In this document: positions 8,629-17,014 of the stretch, one piece after another
Numbering within the stretch: the first letter of the stretch is position 1
Layout of the letters: every line of letters begins with the position of its first letter
Assembly: GCF_007954355.1 (NCBI RefSeq)
Contig: NZ_VOLR01000007.1
Coordinates: forward strand, 121,293 to 185,292
Length of the DNA stretch: 64,000 bases
Reading direction: 5' to 3'
From: Colwellia hornerae
GTDB lineage: Bacteria > Pseudomonadota > Gammaproteobacteria > Enterobacterales > Alteromonadaceae
Notes under the pieces: model-generated
Database searches by the model: none
The model's input: only the letters and a program-made list of their open reading frames with translations
Told to the model about the DNA's origin: nothing
Program-made: the position numbers and the translations under genes

Positions 8629-10085
8629 TGCAGAGTATAAATATTAGTAGTAAGTTTCGCATGAAATGCGGTGCAGGTATTATAGCTTTTACTTTTTTAT
8701 CTGCGAGTGCCGCTGATTTGTCAACAATGAAAGATAACGGCTCTTTATCTTTTACTAAGGCAGTCAAGACAGCTCAACAAAATGATCCTTGGATAACGGG
8801 AAATATTCATCAACAACGAGCTATTGAATTGATGAGTACTGCGGTAAATACATTACCCGATCCTAAAATGTCAATTGGCCTTGCCAACTTGCCAACCAAT
8901 GGCTTTGATTTTGGCCAAGAGGGCATGACACAGGCTAAAGTGGGTCTTTCACAAATGTTTCCTCGCGGAGATACTTTAGCGATTAAAAGCCAACAACTAA
9001 AAATTCAAAGCGAAGCGTATCCCTTTCAAAGAAAAGATAGAGAATCCAAAGTAGCCGTTACGGTTGGCAGCTTATGGTTAGATGCCTATCGCGTTCAGCA
9101 AAGCATTGCCCTCATTGAAAAAAACAGATCGTTGTTTGAACAGTTAGCTGATGTAGCGACAGCAAGCTACTCATCCGCTTTAGGTAAAACCCGTCAGCAA
9201 GACATAGTTCGAGCACAATTAGAGTTAACGCGTTTAGAGGATAGGTTAGACAAATTAGCACAACAGAAAAATCACTATGAAGGCATGCTTTCACAATGGC
9301 TAACGACATTTTTAACAGATAATAGCTCAATAGATGAATCGTCATTAATCAGTGATTTTTCTTTACATAACTTGCTGCTTAGTAAAGAACTACCTCAAAT
9401 AGACCTACTTAATAATGACTTGGTTTTTAAACAACGCAAGATTAAGCCAGTGCAATTGGTCCCGTACTTTTCAAATCATCCTTCAGTTATTGCAGTAGAC
9501 AAAAAAGTGCATGCGACTAAAACAGGGATTAACTTGGCAAAGCAAAAGTACCAACCTGAATGGGGTGTAAACGCAAGCTATGGCTATCGCGGGGATGATC
9601 CTGCTGGCAGAAGTCGAGCAGATTTATTTTCTGTTGGTGTAACATTTGACTTACCACTTTTTACCGATAACAGACAAGATAAAGAAGTTCAATCAGCGAT
9701 ATCTCAAACAGAAGCGGTTAAGACTGAAAAGTTACTTTTACTCAGGCAATTGCTTGGTTCTTATTCGAGCGCAAAAGGAAGGTTATTACGCTTAATCGAC
9801 AGACAGAATTTGTATAAAAATAAATTGTTACCACAAATACATGATCAAGCCGAAGCTTCTTTGACTGCTTATACCAATGATGATGGCGATTTTTCAGAAG
9901 TTGTTCGCTCTCGTATTGCGGTACTCAATGCTGAAATAGACGAGCTAGCACTGAACGTTGAAGAACAAAAAATACGGCTAGAGCTTAACTACCTTTTTAT
10001 AGGCAGTATCAATTCTACAATCTCACAAAACAAAATAAATTTAGCAAATAGTAGCCAATATACTGCTATTTCGGGAGAAAAATAA
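8628..10085 (+). CDS. cusC: TolC-family outer-membrane factor of metal RND pump (CusC/CzcC-like)
   Basis: The 485-residue protein has a signal peptide (to about residue 28, SASAA) and two long helical repeats of the outer-membrane efflux protein family. Visible family blocks include LPDPKMSIGLANLP, QAKVGLSQMFPRGD and, in the second half, YQPEWGVNASYGYRGDDPAGRSR followed by SVGVTFDLPLF. It would form the trimeric outer-membrane channel of the pump. It is translationally coupled at both ends (one-base TAATG overlaps with the DUF411 gene and the adaptor gene). The cusC name rests on the operon, since this class also serves Czc-type pumps. Confidence 0.85.
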   Translation: MQSINISSKFRMKCGAGIIAFTFLSASAADLSTMKDNGSLSFTKAVKTAQQNDPWITGNIHQQRAIELMSTAVNTLPDPKMSIGLANLPTNGFDFGQEGMTQAKVGLSQMFPRGDTLAIKSQQLKIQSEAYPFQRKDRESKVAVTVGSLWLDAYRVQQSIALIEKNRSLFEQLADVATASYSSALGKTRQQDIVRAQLELTRLEDRLDKLAQQKNHYEGMLSQWLTTFLTDNSSIDESSLISDFSLHNLLLSKELPQIDLLNNDLVFKQRKIKPVQLVPYFSNHPSVIAVDKKVHATKTGINLAKQKYQPEWGVNASYGYRGDDPAGRSRADLFSVGVTFDLPLFTDNRQDKEVQSAISQTEAVKTEKLLLLRQLLGSYSSAKGRLLRLIDRQNLYKNKLLPQIHDQAEASLTAYTNDDGDFSEVVRSRIAVLNAEIDELALNVEEQKIRLELNYLFIGSINSTISQNKINLANSSQYTAISGEK

Positions 10086-11629
10086 TGAGCAATAATGTTA
10101 AACCAATCATTGTTGGCATGATCATCGGCGGTATTATCACTTTTGGTGCAACATATTTTATTGCACCTCCAGTTACAGAACAAGTCATTAACACCGCTTC
10201 GAAAGAGAAGAAACCGGTTTATTGGGTGGCACCAATGGATGCAAATTATAAAAAAGATAAGCCGGGTAAATCACCGATGGGTATGGATTTAGTGCCTGTT
10301 TATGATGATGGCGGCAAAGGACCTGATGAAGGTCCCGGCACAATCCGTATTTCACCTGATGTTATAAATAATCTAGGCGTGCGCACGACAACGGCAATTT
10401 ATAAGTCATTGCATACCGAAATAAATACCGTGGGTTATGTTGCTTACAATGAGGATAAACTCGTTCATATTCACCCTCGTGTTCAAGGGTGGATAGAAAA
10501 ACTCTATGTTAAGGCTGTTGGCGATCCGGTTAAAAAGAACCAGCCATTATACGATATATATTCTCCTGAGTTAGTGAATGCGCAAGAAGAATTGTTATTA
10601 GCATTAGATAGAAAAAACAGTCGATTAATTACGGCAGCAGAAAATAGATTGTCAGCACTACAGTTACCTAAAGCGGCTATTGTGAAACTTAAGCAAACTA
10701 AAAAAGTTCAGCAAAAAATTACGTTTTATTCCCCACAAAACGGTGTTGTTGAAAACCTTAAAATACGTGAAGGATTTTTTGTTAAGCCGGGTACAACATT
10801 GATGTCAATTGGTGATCTCTCTGAAGTTTGGGTCGAGGCGGAAGTTTTTGAAAGACAAGCAGGGCAAGTTAAAACGGCAACCCCCGTTACGATGACACTT
10901 GATTATTTACCCGGTAGAACGTGGGAAGGTCAAGTGGATTATATCTACCCAACGCTTGATGCTAAAACACGTACAGTGAAAGTACGTTTGCGTTTTAATA
11001 ATGAAGAAGGTGATTTTAAGCCTAATATGTTTGCGCAAATTGCTATTCATACCACGGGTGATGAACAAGTACTGCTTATTCCAAAAGAAGCCCTTATTAG
11101 AACAGGTAATCAAGACCGAGTTGTACTTGCATTGGGTGAAGGTAGTTTCAAATCTGTTGAAGTTGCTGTGGGTCGGTATGACAGCGAAAGTGTTGAAATA
11201 CTTGAAGGACTTAGCGTAGGCGAGCGTGTAGTTAGTTCAGCGCAATTCTTACTCGATTCTGAATCAAGTAAATCATCTGACTTTAAACGTATGCACTATG
11301 ATCCTACCCCAGACGAGTCAACAGGGATGGAAATGAGTGATAACAATGACAGTGTGTCATCTGCAACAGTAAACGGTACCGTTGTTTCGGTAATGGTTGA
11401 CCATAGAATGGTCACTATCGACAGAGAAGCCATAGAGGAGTGGGGACGTGCAGCCGACAGAGTTGATTTTATTGTTGACGATAATGTTGATATGGATTTA
11501 TTTTCAACTGATGCTTATGTGATGTTCACCTTTGAAATTAGACAAGGTAATTTTATTATCGTTAGTGCGATGGCAATGTCTTCACCAGACTCTGTAATGA
11601 ACGATGCAGCTAATGACAAAGGAGAATAA
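10085..11629 (+). CDS. cusB: RND efflux periplasmic adaptor with N-terminal metal-binding and C-terminal CusF-like domains
   Basis: The 514-residue adaptor has an N-terminal membrane anchor (residues 9-28). Next is a heavy-metal-binding domain (YWVAPMD, then SPMGMDLVPVYDD), then the HlyD-type barrel-sandwich, alpha-hairpin and beta-barrel core (VHIHPRVQGWIEKLYV, DIYSPELVNAQEELL, YSPQNGVVENL, GDLSEVWVEAEVFE). The last 85 residues (from about 425, TVNGTVVSVMVDHRMVTIDR through VMFTFEI and SAMAMS) look like a fused CusF-type copper chaperone domain. It would collect periplasmic Cu(I)/Ag(I) and hand it to the pump. The fused domain replaces a separate CusF, which is absent here. Confidence 0.9.
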   Translation: MSNNVKPIIVGMIIGGIITFGATYFIAPPVTEQVINTASKEKKPVYWVAPMDANYKKDKPGKSPMGMDLVPVYDDGGKGPDEGPGTIRISPDVINNLGVRTTTAIYKSLHTEINTVGYVAYNEDKLVHIHPRVQGWIEKLYVKAVGDPVKKNQPLYDIYSPELVNAQEELLLALDRKNSRLITAAENRLSALQLPKAAIVKLKQTKKVQQKITFYSPQNGVVENLKIREGFFVKPGTTLMSIGDLSEVWVEAEVFERQAGQVKTATPVTMTLDYLPGRTWEGQVDYIYPTLDAKTRTVKVRLRFNNEEGDFKPNMFAQIAIHTTGDEQVLLIPKEALIRTGNQDRVVLALGEGSFKSVEVAVGRYDSESVEILEGLSVGERVVSSAQFLLDSESSKSSDFKRMHYDPTPDESTGMEMSDNNDSVSSATVNGTVVSVMVDHRMVTIDREAIEEWGRAADRVDFIVDDNVDMDLFSTDAYVMFTFEIRQGNFIIVSAMAMSSPDSVMNDAANDKGE

Positions 11630-14600
11630 TGATGATCACGTCTATTATTCGTTGGTCTGTTGGTAATCGATTTTTCGTACTGCTAGCGACATTATTACTT
11701 GTTGGCGCTGGCTTATATTCTGTTAGCAAAACCCCTATTGATGCACTGCCTGATTTATCTGATGTGCAAGTGATCATAAAAACAAGTTACCCCGGTCAAG
11801 CACCACAAGTGGTTGAAGATCAGGTCACTTACCCAATGACCACTGCTATGTTGTCAGTGCCTGGGGCCGTTACCGTACGAGGCTATTCATTCTTTGGTGA
11901 CTCATATGTTTATGTCATTTTTGATGAAGATACCGATCTATATTGGGCACGCTCAAGGGTACTTGAGTATTTAAGTCAAGTTGCCCCCAATTTACCGAGT
12001 GCTGCTCGACCGCAACTAGGTCCTGACGCAACAGGTGTTGGCTGGGTCTATTTATATGCGCTAACAGATCCAACAGGTCAACATGATTTAAGCCAATTAC
12101 GTAGTATACAAGATTGGTTCTTAAAGTTTGAGTTGCAAACCGTACCTGGTGTCTCTGAAGTTTCTGCGCTTGGCGGCATGGTTAAGCAATATCAAGTGAG
12201 AATTGATCCAGAGAAATTACGTGCGTTTGATATTCCGCTTTCTCATATACAAATGGCCATTAAACAAGGTAATCAGGAAATAGGGGCATCGGTTGTTGAG
12301 ATGGCTGAAGCTGAATACATGGTCAGAGCCACAGGCTACATAAAAAGTGTCGATGACTTAGAAAACATTCCATTAGGGGTGAATGAAAATGGCACGCCAT
12401 TACTGTTAAAAGATGTCGCTGATATTGGTACTGGGCCACAAATGCGCCGTGGGGTCGCAGAGCTTAACGGGGAAGGTGAGACCGTTGGTGGCATAGTGGT
12501 GATGCGTTTTGGTGAAAATGCTCAACAAGTCATAGAAAGTGTTAAAGAAAAACTTGAACAATTAAAGAAAGGCTTACCTGAAGGCGTTGAAATAGTCCCG
12601 GTTTATGATCGCTCTGCTTTGATTGAACGGGCAGTTGATAATTTGGCTTATAAGCTACTCGAAGAATTTGGTGTCGTAGCGTTAGTTTGTATTATTTTCC
12701 TGTTTCATGTTCGCTCTTCATTAGTTGCGATTGTCAGTTTACCGGTCGGTATTTTAACTGCCTTTATTATTATGCATATGCAAGGGCTTAACGCAAATAT
12801 CATGTCGTTAGGCGGTATTGCTATTGCTATTGGTGCGATGATTGATGGTGCAATTGTCATGATAGAAAATATGCATAAGCATATGGAGAAAACGCCATTA
12901 ACCAAAGAGAATCGCTGGCAAATCGTCATTGAATCGGCGAGTGAAGTAGGGCCTGCTTTATTCTTTAGTTTATTAATTATTACCGTGAGTTTTGTTCCTG
13001 TATTTACCTTAGAAGCACAAGAAGGTCGAATGTTTGCACCACTCGCCTTTACCAAAACCTATGCTATGGCGGCTTCTGCTGCACTGGCTATCACCTTAGT
13101 GCCTGTGCTGATGGGCTATTTTATTCGCGGAAAAGTGTTACCTGAGCATAAAAACCCAGTAAATAGATTTTTGACCTTTATCTATGTACCCGCGTTAAAA
13201 ACCGTTTTACGTTTTCCAAAGATGACCTTAGTAGCGGCCTTAGCTGTGCTTGCGATTGGGATATATCCACTGGATAAAATAGGTAGCGAGTTTATTCCAC
13301 CACTCGATGAAGGTGATTTGATGTACATGCCCACTACCTATCCAGGTATATCTATTGGTCAGGCACGTCAACTTCTACAACAAACTGACAAGTTGATTAA
13401 GACAGTTCCTGAAGTACAAACCGTGTTTGGTAAAGTGGGCCGTGCTGAAACAGCAACAGATCCTGCGCCGCTGACCATGATTGAAACTTTTATTCAGTTA
13501 AAGCCGCACGACCAATGGCGAGAAGGCGTAACCACTGAAAGCTTGAAAAAAGAACTCGATGCTTTAGTTAAATTACCAGGTGTTACTAACGCTTGGGTTA
13601 TGCCTATTAAGACACGTATTGATATGTTAGCAACGGGTATTAAAACGCCAGTAGGCATAAAAATCGCTGGCCCTAAACTAGACGTTATTCAAGATATAGG
13701 TAAGCAAATAGAAGTTATTTTGACCGATGTACCTGGCACGGCATCCGTTTACTCAGAGCGTGTTGCGGGAGGTCGTTATATAAAGGTTGATATTCAACGA
13801 GCAAAAGCAGCACGTTATGGTTTAAATATTGCCGAAATACAACAAGTGGTGGCGACAGCAATTGGTGGGATGAATGTTACCCAAACGGTTGAAGGTTTAG
13901 AGCGTTATCCGGTGAGTTTACGTTATCCGCAAGACTATCGTGATTCACCTGAACAACTATCTTTACTGCCTATTGTTACTCCTAATGGACAACGAATTTC
14001 ATTGGGCGATGTTGCCAATATCATCGTTGAAGATGGACCTCCGGGCATTAAATCTGAAAATGCACGTTTAAATGGCTGGGCTTTTGTTGATATTGATGGG
14101 GTTGATGTAGGCACTTATGTCGAGGCTGCACAGAAAGTAGTGTCAGATAAACTTATACTCCCTGCTGGGTATTCTATCTCTTGGGCGGGACAATATGAAT
14201 ACATGCAACGCGCAAAAGCTAAGTTGACTTATGTTGTGCCATTAACCTTATTTATTATCGTCATCTTACTTTACCTTAACTTTCGTAACGTTATTGAAGT
14301 AGCCATGATAATGGGCACTCTGCCATTAGCAATGGTGGGTAGTATATGGTTGATGTATTTAGAGGGTTATAACTTTTCAGTGGCTGTAGGCGTTGGTTTT
14401 ATTGCGCTAGCAGGTGTTGCGGTAGAAATTGGTGTCATTATGCTGGTGTATCTCAACCAAGCTTACCAAGAAATGCTTAGCGAGCATCGCGAAAAAGATA
14501 TTGTCACTACCAAAGAAGATGTACTTCAAGCTGTTTTACATGGCGCAGGTATGCGTGTTCGCCCGGTTATGATGACTGCCGCTGCTATTATTGTTGGCTT

Positions 14601-14775
14601 ATTACCTATTTTATATGGCACAGGAACAGGCTCTGAAGTGATGAGTCGAATTGCAGCACCTATGGTTGGCGGCATGATGAGTGCGGTTATCTTAACGTTA
14701 CTTGTCTTACCCGCATTATTTTATTTATGGCGTTCGTCATCGATAAAAAATATAGAGTCAAAACAAGTTACATAA
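11629..14775 (+). CDS. cusA: Heavy-metal efflux RND permease, CusA/CzcA type
   Basis: The 1048-residue inner-membrane transporter has twelve TM helices and two large periplasmic loops. Motifs include the N-terminal SIIRWSVGNRFFVLLATL and the TM4 proton-relay region IAIGAMIDGAIVMIENMHKH. Also visible are IGSEFIPPLDEGDLMYMP and TRIDMLATGIKTPVGIKI, both characteristic of the heavy-metal RND family. It drives proton-coupled export through the adaptor and the TolC-like channel. The start overlaps the adaptor stop (TAATG). The monovalent-metal (Cu/Ag) assignment is supported by the DUF411 and CusF-like partners; sequence alone does not exclude Zn/Co specificity. Confidence 0.92.
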   Translation: MMITSIIRWSVGNRFFVLLATLLLVGAGLYSVSKTPIDALPDLSDVQVIIKTSYPGQAPQVVEDQVTYPMTTAMLSVPGAVTVRGYSFFGDSYVYVIFDEDTDLYWARSRVLEYLSQVAPNLPSAARPQLGPDATGVGWVYLYALTDPTGQHDLSQLRSIQDWFLKFELQTVPGVSEVSALGGMVKQYQVRIDPEKLRAFDIPLSHIQMAIKQGNQEIGASVVEMAEAEYMVRATGYIKSVDDLENIPLGVNENGTPLLLKDVADIGTGPQMRRGVAELNGEGETVGGIVVMRFGENAQQVIESVKEKLEQLKKGLPEGVEIVPVYDRSALIERAVDNLAYKLLEEFGVVALVCIIFLFHVRSSLVAIVSLPVGILTAFIIMHMQGLNANIMSLGGIAIAIGAMIDGAIVMIENMHKHMEKTPLTKENRWQIVIESASEVGPALFFSLLIITVSFVPVFTLEAQEGRMFAPLAFTKTYAMAASAALAITLVPVLMGYFIRGKVLPEHKNPVNRFLTFIYVPALKTVLRFPKMTLVAALAVLAIGIYPLDKIGSEFIPPLDEGDLMYMPTTYPGISIGQARQLLQQTDKLIKTVPEVQTVFGKVGRAETATDPAPLTMIETFIQLKPHDQWREGVTTESLKKELDALVKLPGVTNAWVMPIKTRIDMLATGIKTPVGIKIAGPKLDVIQDIGKQIEVILTDVPGTASVYSERVAGGRYIKVDIQRAKAARYGLNIAEIQQVVATAIGGMNVTQTVEGLERYPVSLRYPQDYRDSPEQLSLLPIVTPNGQRISLGDVANIIVEDGPPGIKSENARLNGWAFVDIDGVDVGTYVEAAQKVVSDKLILPAGYSISWAGQYEYMQRAKAKLTYVVPLTLFIIVILLYLNFRNVIEVAMIMGTLPLAMVGSIWLMYLEGYNFSVAVGVGFIALAGVAVEIGVIMLVYLNQAYQEMLSEHREKDIVTTKEDVLQAVLHGAGMRVRPVMMTAAAIIVGLLPILYGTGTGSEVMSRIAAPMVGGMMSAVILTLLVLPALFYLWRSSSIKNIESKQVT

Positions 14776-14791
14776 TTTTATAAAAACGAAG

Positions 14792-14825
14792 TTCATCAAG
14801 TGTAAATAACATTGCATTTGATGAA
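14792..14825. repeat. Inverted repeat between cusA and the DHSKM-repeat gene
   Basis: The arms TTCATCAA (14792-14799) and TTGATGAA (14818-14825) pair with an 18-nt loop. No U-run follows, so a processing or partial terminator role is more likely than a full stop. Confidence 0.45.
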
Positions 14826-14865
14826 TATATATCGAAAACCTTAATAACTAACGTAGGAATACACC

Positions 14866-15213
14866 ATGAAAACAACTTTAATTAAAACAATCAGTAAAAT
14901 CGCTTTGGTATTAATACCCACCATTACTTTATCAATGGCAGCAACAGCACATGATCCCAGTATGCACGTAAAAAAGGTTAAAAAAGCAGATTGTAGCAAA
15001 ATGGACCACAGCAAGATGGATATGAATGACCCTGTGACAATTGCCATGATGAAGAAATGTATGAAACAAGCTAAAAAAGCCAATATGGAAATGGACCACA
15101 GTAAGATGGCTAAAAAAATGGACCACAGTAAGATGGATAAAAAAATGGAGCACAGCAAAATGCAAAAAGTTGATAAAATAATCAAGAAAAAAGATGAACA
15201 CGATAATCATTAA
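14866..15213 (+). CDS. Small secreted DHSKM-repeat metal-binding protein
   Basis: The 115-residue protein has a signal peptide (to about residue 28, AATA). It is then almost entirely Lys/Met/His/Asp: one DCSKMDHSKM block near residue 42 and three consecutive MDHSKM or MEHSKM units about nine residues apart. Met and His spaced this way are typical of periplasmic proteins that buffer Cu(I)/Cu(II) or Ag(I). No enzyme domain is visible. It lies 90 bases after cusA with its own good RBS (TAGGA) and is followed by a strong terminator, so it can be the last gene of the Cus transcript. I infer copper buffering; no named family is recognised. Confidence 0.75.
   Translation: MKTTLIKTISKIALVLIPTITLSMAATAHDPSMHVKKVKKADCSKMDHSKMDMNDPVTIAMMKKCMKQAKKANMEMDHSKMAKKMDHSKMDKKMEHSKMQKVDKIIKKKDEHDNH
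15091..15171 (+). repeat. Three tandem 27-bp units encoding (M-D/E-H-S-K-M) repeats
   Basis: Units start at 15091, 15118 and 15145, each ATGGA(C/G)CACAG followed by a lysine-rich tail. A single related copy lies at 15000-15018. The first two units are almost identical at DNA level, which points to recent duplication. Confidence 0.85.
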
Positions 15214-15226
15214 TTAATTTCAGTAT

Positions 15227-15260
15227 TCACTTAGTACACCGAGTTGTACTAAGTGATTTT
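15227..15260 (+). terminator. Rho-independent terminator after the DHSKM-repeat gene
   Basis: TCACTTAGTAC (15227-15237) and GTACTAAGTGA (15246-15256) make an 11-bp perfect stem with an 8-nt loop and are followed by TTTT. It lies between the DHSKM gene and the cytochrome gene. Confidence 0.75.
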
Positions 15261-15278
15261 GCGAAAAAAGGAATAACA

Positions 15279-15803
15279 ATGAAATTACTCTTACTCCTTA
15301 TATCTTTAGGCATAGGAACAACTATAGCCGTAATGTATTCAGGTATCGTGAATGTGGCGGCTGATGAACCTCATAGTGATTTTGTTTACTGGCTGCTAGA
15401 AGAAACCAGAGAAAACTCAATAAAAAAGGCAGCTAAAAATATAGAAGTACCAAACTTGAAAAATCCTGAGCAGCTATTAACAGGTGGAACTGATTATGAG
15501 TTTATGTGCGCCAGTTGTCATTTAGCCCCAGGGCAAACAGAAAGTGATATGAGCTTAGGTTTATACCCAGCTCCACCTAATTTAACCATTGCTGCCCAAA
15601 GCCATGAAGGTCATGAGCACGGTGATGAAACACAAAGTGATCGTAAAAACTTTTGGGTGATCAAACATGGGATTAAAGCGTCTGGAATGCCAGCTTGGGG
15701 GAAAACTCACGACGATGAACGTATCTGGGCAATGGTGGCATTTATTAAGAGGCTACCAACATTGACTCCAGAGCAATATCAAGTACTTACAGCAGTAGAA
15801 TAA
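15279..15803 (+). CDS. Periplasmic monoheme cytochrome c
   Basis: The 174-residue protein has an N-terminal hydrophobic segment (residues 1-22) that is either a signal or a membrane anchor. It carries one c-type heme site, CASCH, at residues 77-81; a likely distal Met lies in SGMPAWG near residue 136, and the C-terminal DERIWAMVAFIKRLPTLTPEQY is a typical cytochrome c helix. A His-rich insert (HEGHEHGDE) sits between heme site and Met ligand, which could bind copper. It would be an electron carrier in the periplasm. It starts 18 bases after a terminator and precedes two NTF2-like secreted proteins with short gaps, suggesting one unit. The electron partner is unknown. Confidence 0.88.
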   Translation: MKLLLLLISLGIGTTIAVMYSGIVNVAADEPHSDFVYWLLEETRENSIKKAAKNIEVPNLKNPEQLLTGGTDYEFMCASCHLAPGQTESDMSLGLYPAPPNLTIAAQSHEGHEHGDETQSDRKNFWVIKHGIKASGMPAWGKTHDDERIWAMVAFIKRLPTLTPEQYQVLTAVE

Positions 15804-15828
15804 AAAACGGATAAAAGAGAATTATTAT

Positions 15829-16314
15829 ATGAAAATTATTCCAATTACATTAGTTGCATTTTCGTTTTTAGCTTGTGTTATTAGCCCAGTGACATTTGCT
15901 CACAACAATGCAAGCAGTAAGCATAGAACTTACCTAAAAGGTTCAGGAGCAGAAACGGAGCCTGGAAAAATTGTTACTCAGTTTCATAAAGCAATCAAGT
16001 TAGGTAATAAGAATAAAGCTCGATATTTCTTGGACGACAATGTGACCATATTTGAGGGCGGTAAAGTTGAAAGATCTGCTGATGAATACGCAAATCATCA
16101 TATGCTTTCTGATATGAAATATGCGGCAAAACTTTACACCGAAGTACTTGAACATAAGGTGACACTTGCTGGGGATATGGCTTATTCAGTTTCTCGTACT
16201 AGATCAACAGGACAATTCAAAGGCAGTTATATAAACAAAGAAGGAATGGAAACAATGGTCCTTCTAAAAGAAGGTGGAAAATGGAAGATTTCTCATATTC
16301 ATTGGTCACACTAA
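15829..16314 (+). CDS. Secreted NTF2-like (SnoaL/DUF4440-type) protein 1
   Basis: The 161-residue protein has a signal peptide (residues 1-24, ending TFA). The NTF2-like cone fold is suggested by PGKIVTQFHKAIKLGNKNKARYFLDDNVTIFEGG, SADEYANHHMLSDM and the terminal GGKWKISHIHWSH. Proteins of this fold include hydratases, isomerases and ligand-binding proteins, and many members have no known function. The histidines HH near residue 89 and the HIHWSH tail could bind metal, which would fit the copper island. It lies 25 bases after the cytochrome gene and 34 bases before a second member of the same fold. Function is not assigned. Confidence 0.7.
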   Translation: MKIIPITLVAFSFLACVISPVTFAHNNASSKHRTYLKGSGAETEPGKIVTQFHKAIKLGNKNKARYFLDDNVTIFEGGKVERSADEYANHHMLSDMKYAAKLYTEVLEHKVTLAGDMAYSVSRTRSTGQFKGSYINKEGMETMVLLKEGGKWKISHIHWSH

Positions 16315-16348
16315 CCTAAATTAAATAACTATAACAAAGGTTTAATAA

Positions 16349-16852
16349 ATGAATAAATACATTATCGCACTATTAACACTCGTTATTAGCTTTACATCAA
16401 TTGCACATGATGACAATGATCATAGTAATAAAGATAAAAAAGCAATTACCGATATTATCGCAAGCATTAAATACGGTTGGGAAAATGGCGATGGAATGCC
16501 TTTTAAACAAAACTTTCTAGATTTCAAGGGGGCGCGTTATATTGAGTCGGGTGGTCAAAATAAAGGATTAGATTCTTTGGTTACTCATCATGTGGAGCCA
16601 GAAAAAGGTGCTATGGGATATATGACGCTAGACTTTTCCGATATTGAAGTTCATTTTGAAGGCGAAAAGAAAAGCTTTGCCTGGGCTATTGCTAATACAC
16701 GCTTTAAAGCTAAATTGAAAAAAAGTGACCGTGAACTTGATAAAAGTGGTTATCAAACGTTTTTATTTCGAAAAATCGATGGTGAATGGAAAGTTGTTCA
16801 TAGTCACTCTTCGGGGCATGATTACAAACCTAAGAAAGAGCATCAGCATTAA
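16349..16852 (+). CDS. Secreted NTF2-like (SnoaL/DUF4440-type) protein 2
   Basis: The 167-residue protein has a signal peptide (residues 1-19), a short His/Asp-rich leader ([11 protein letters not shown]) and then an NTF2-like domain: [37 protein letters not shown] and [21 protein letters not shown]. It ends in a His-rich tail (HEH/HQH-like). It shares fold and layout with its upstream neighbour, including the paired HH and the W-K-(I/V)-x-H-x-H block, but the sequences are well diverged. Sitting behind a cytochrome c in a copper island, it may be a periplasmic metal-linked binding protein; this is inference. A 13-bp-stem terminator follows about 90 bases later. Confidence 0.7.
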   Translation: MNKYIIALLTLVISFTSIAHDDNDHSNKDKKAITDIIASIKYGWENGDGMPFKQNFLDFKGARYIESGGQNKGLDSLVTHHVEPEKGAMGYMTLDFSDIEVHFEGEKKSFAWAIANTRFKAKLKKSDRELDKSGYQTFLFRKIDGEWKVVHSHSSGHDYKPKKEHQH

Positions 16853-16943
16853 TCGGTATGTATTTCACCTAAAAGAAATTAATGCGGTTAATTATTACTT
16901 TTAGTGGTTTATTTTCTTTAAAAATTTAGATAGTGTCAAAGTT

Positions 16944-16983
16944 TATAGATATGATTTAAATAACAATCATATCTATATTTTTC
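16944..16983 (+). terminator. Rho-independent terminator ending the cytochrome/NTF2-like unit
   Basis: TATAGATATGATT (16944-16956) and AATCATATCTATA (16965-16977) form a perfect 13-bp stem around an 8-nt loop, followed by TTTTTC. Confidence 0.75.
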
Positions 16984-17014
16984 AGGCGTTTTGATTTAAC
17001 AATAAAAGAAACTT

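Noticed and set aside
14841..15185. Minus-strand open frame of 114 codons over the DHSKM-repeat gene
   Set aside because: It is the hydrophobic reverse reading of Lys/Met-rich repeats; the plus-strand gene has a signal peptide, RBS and terminator.
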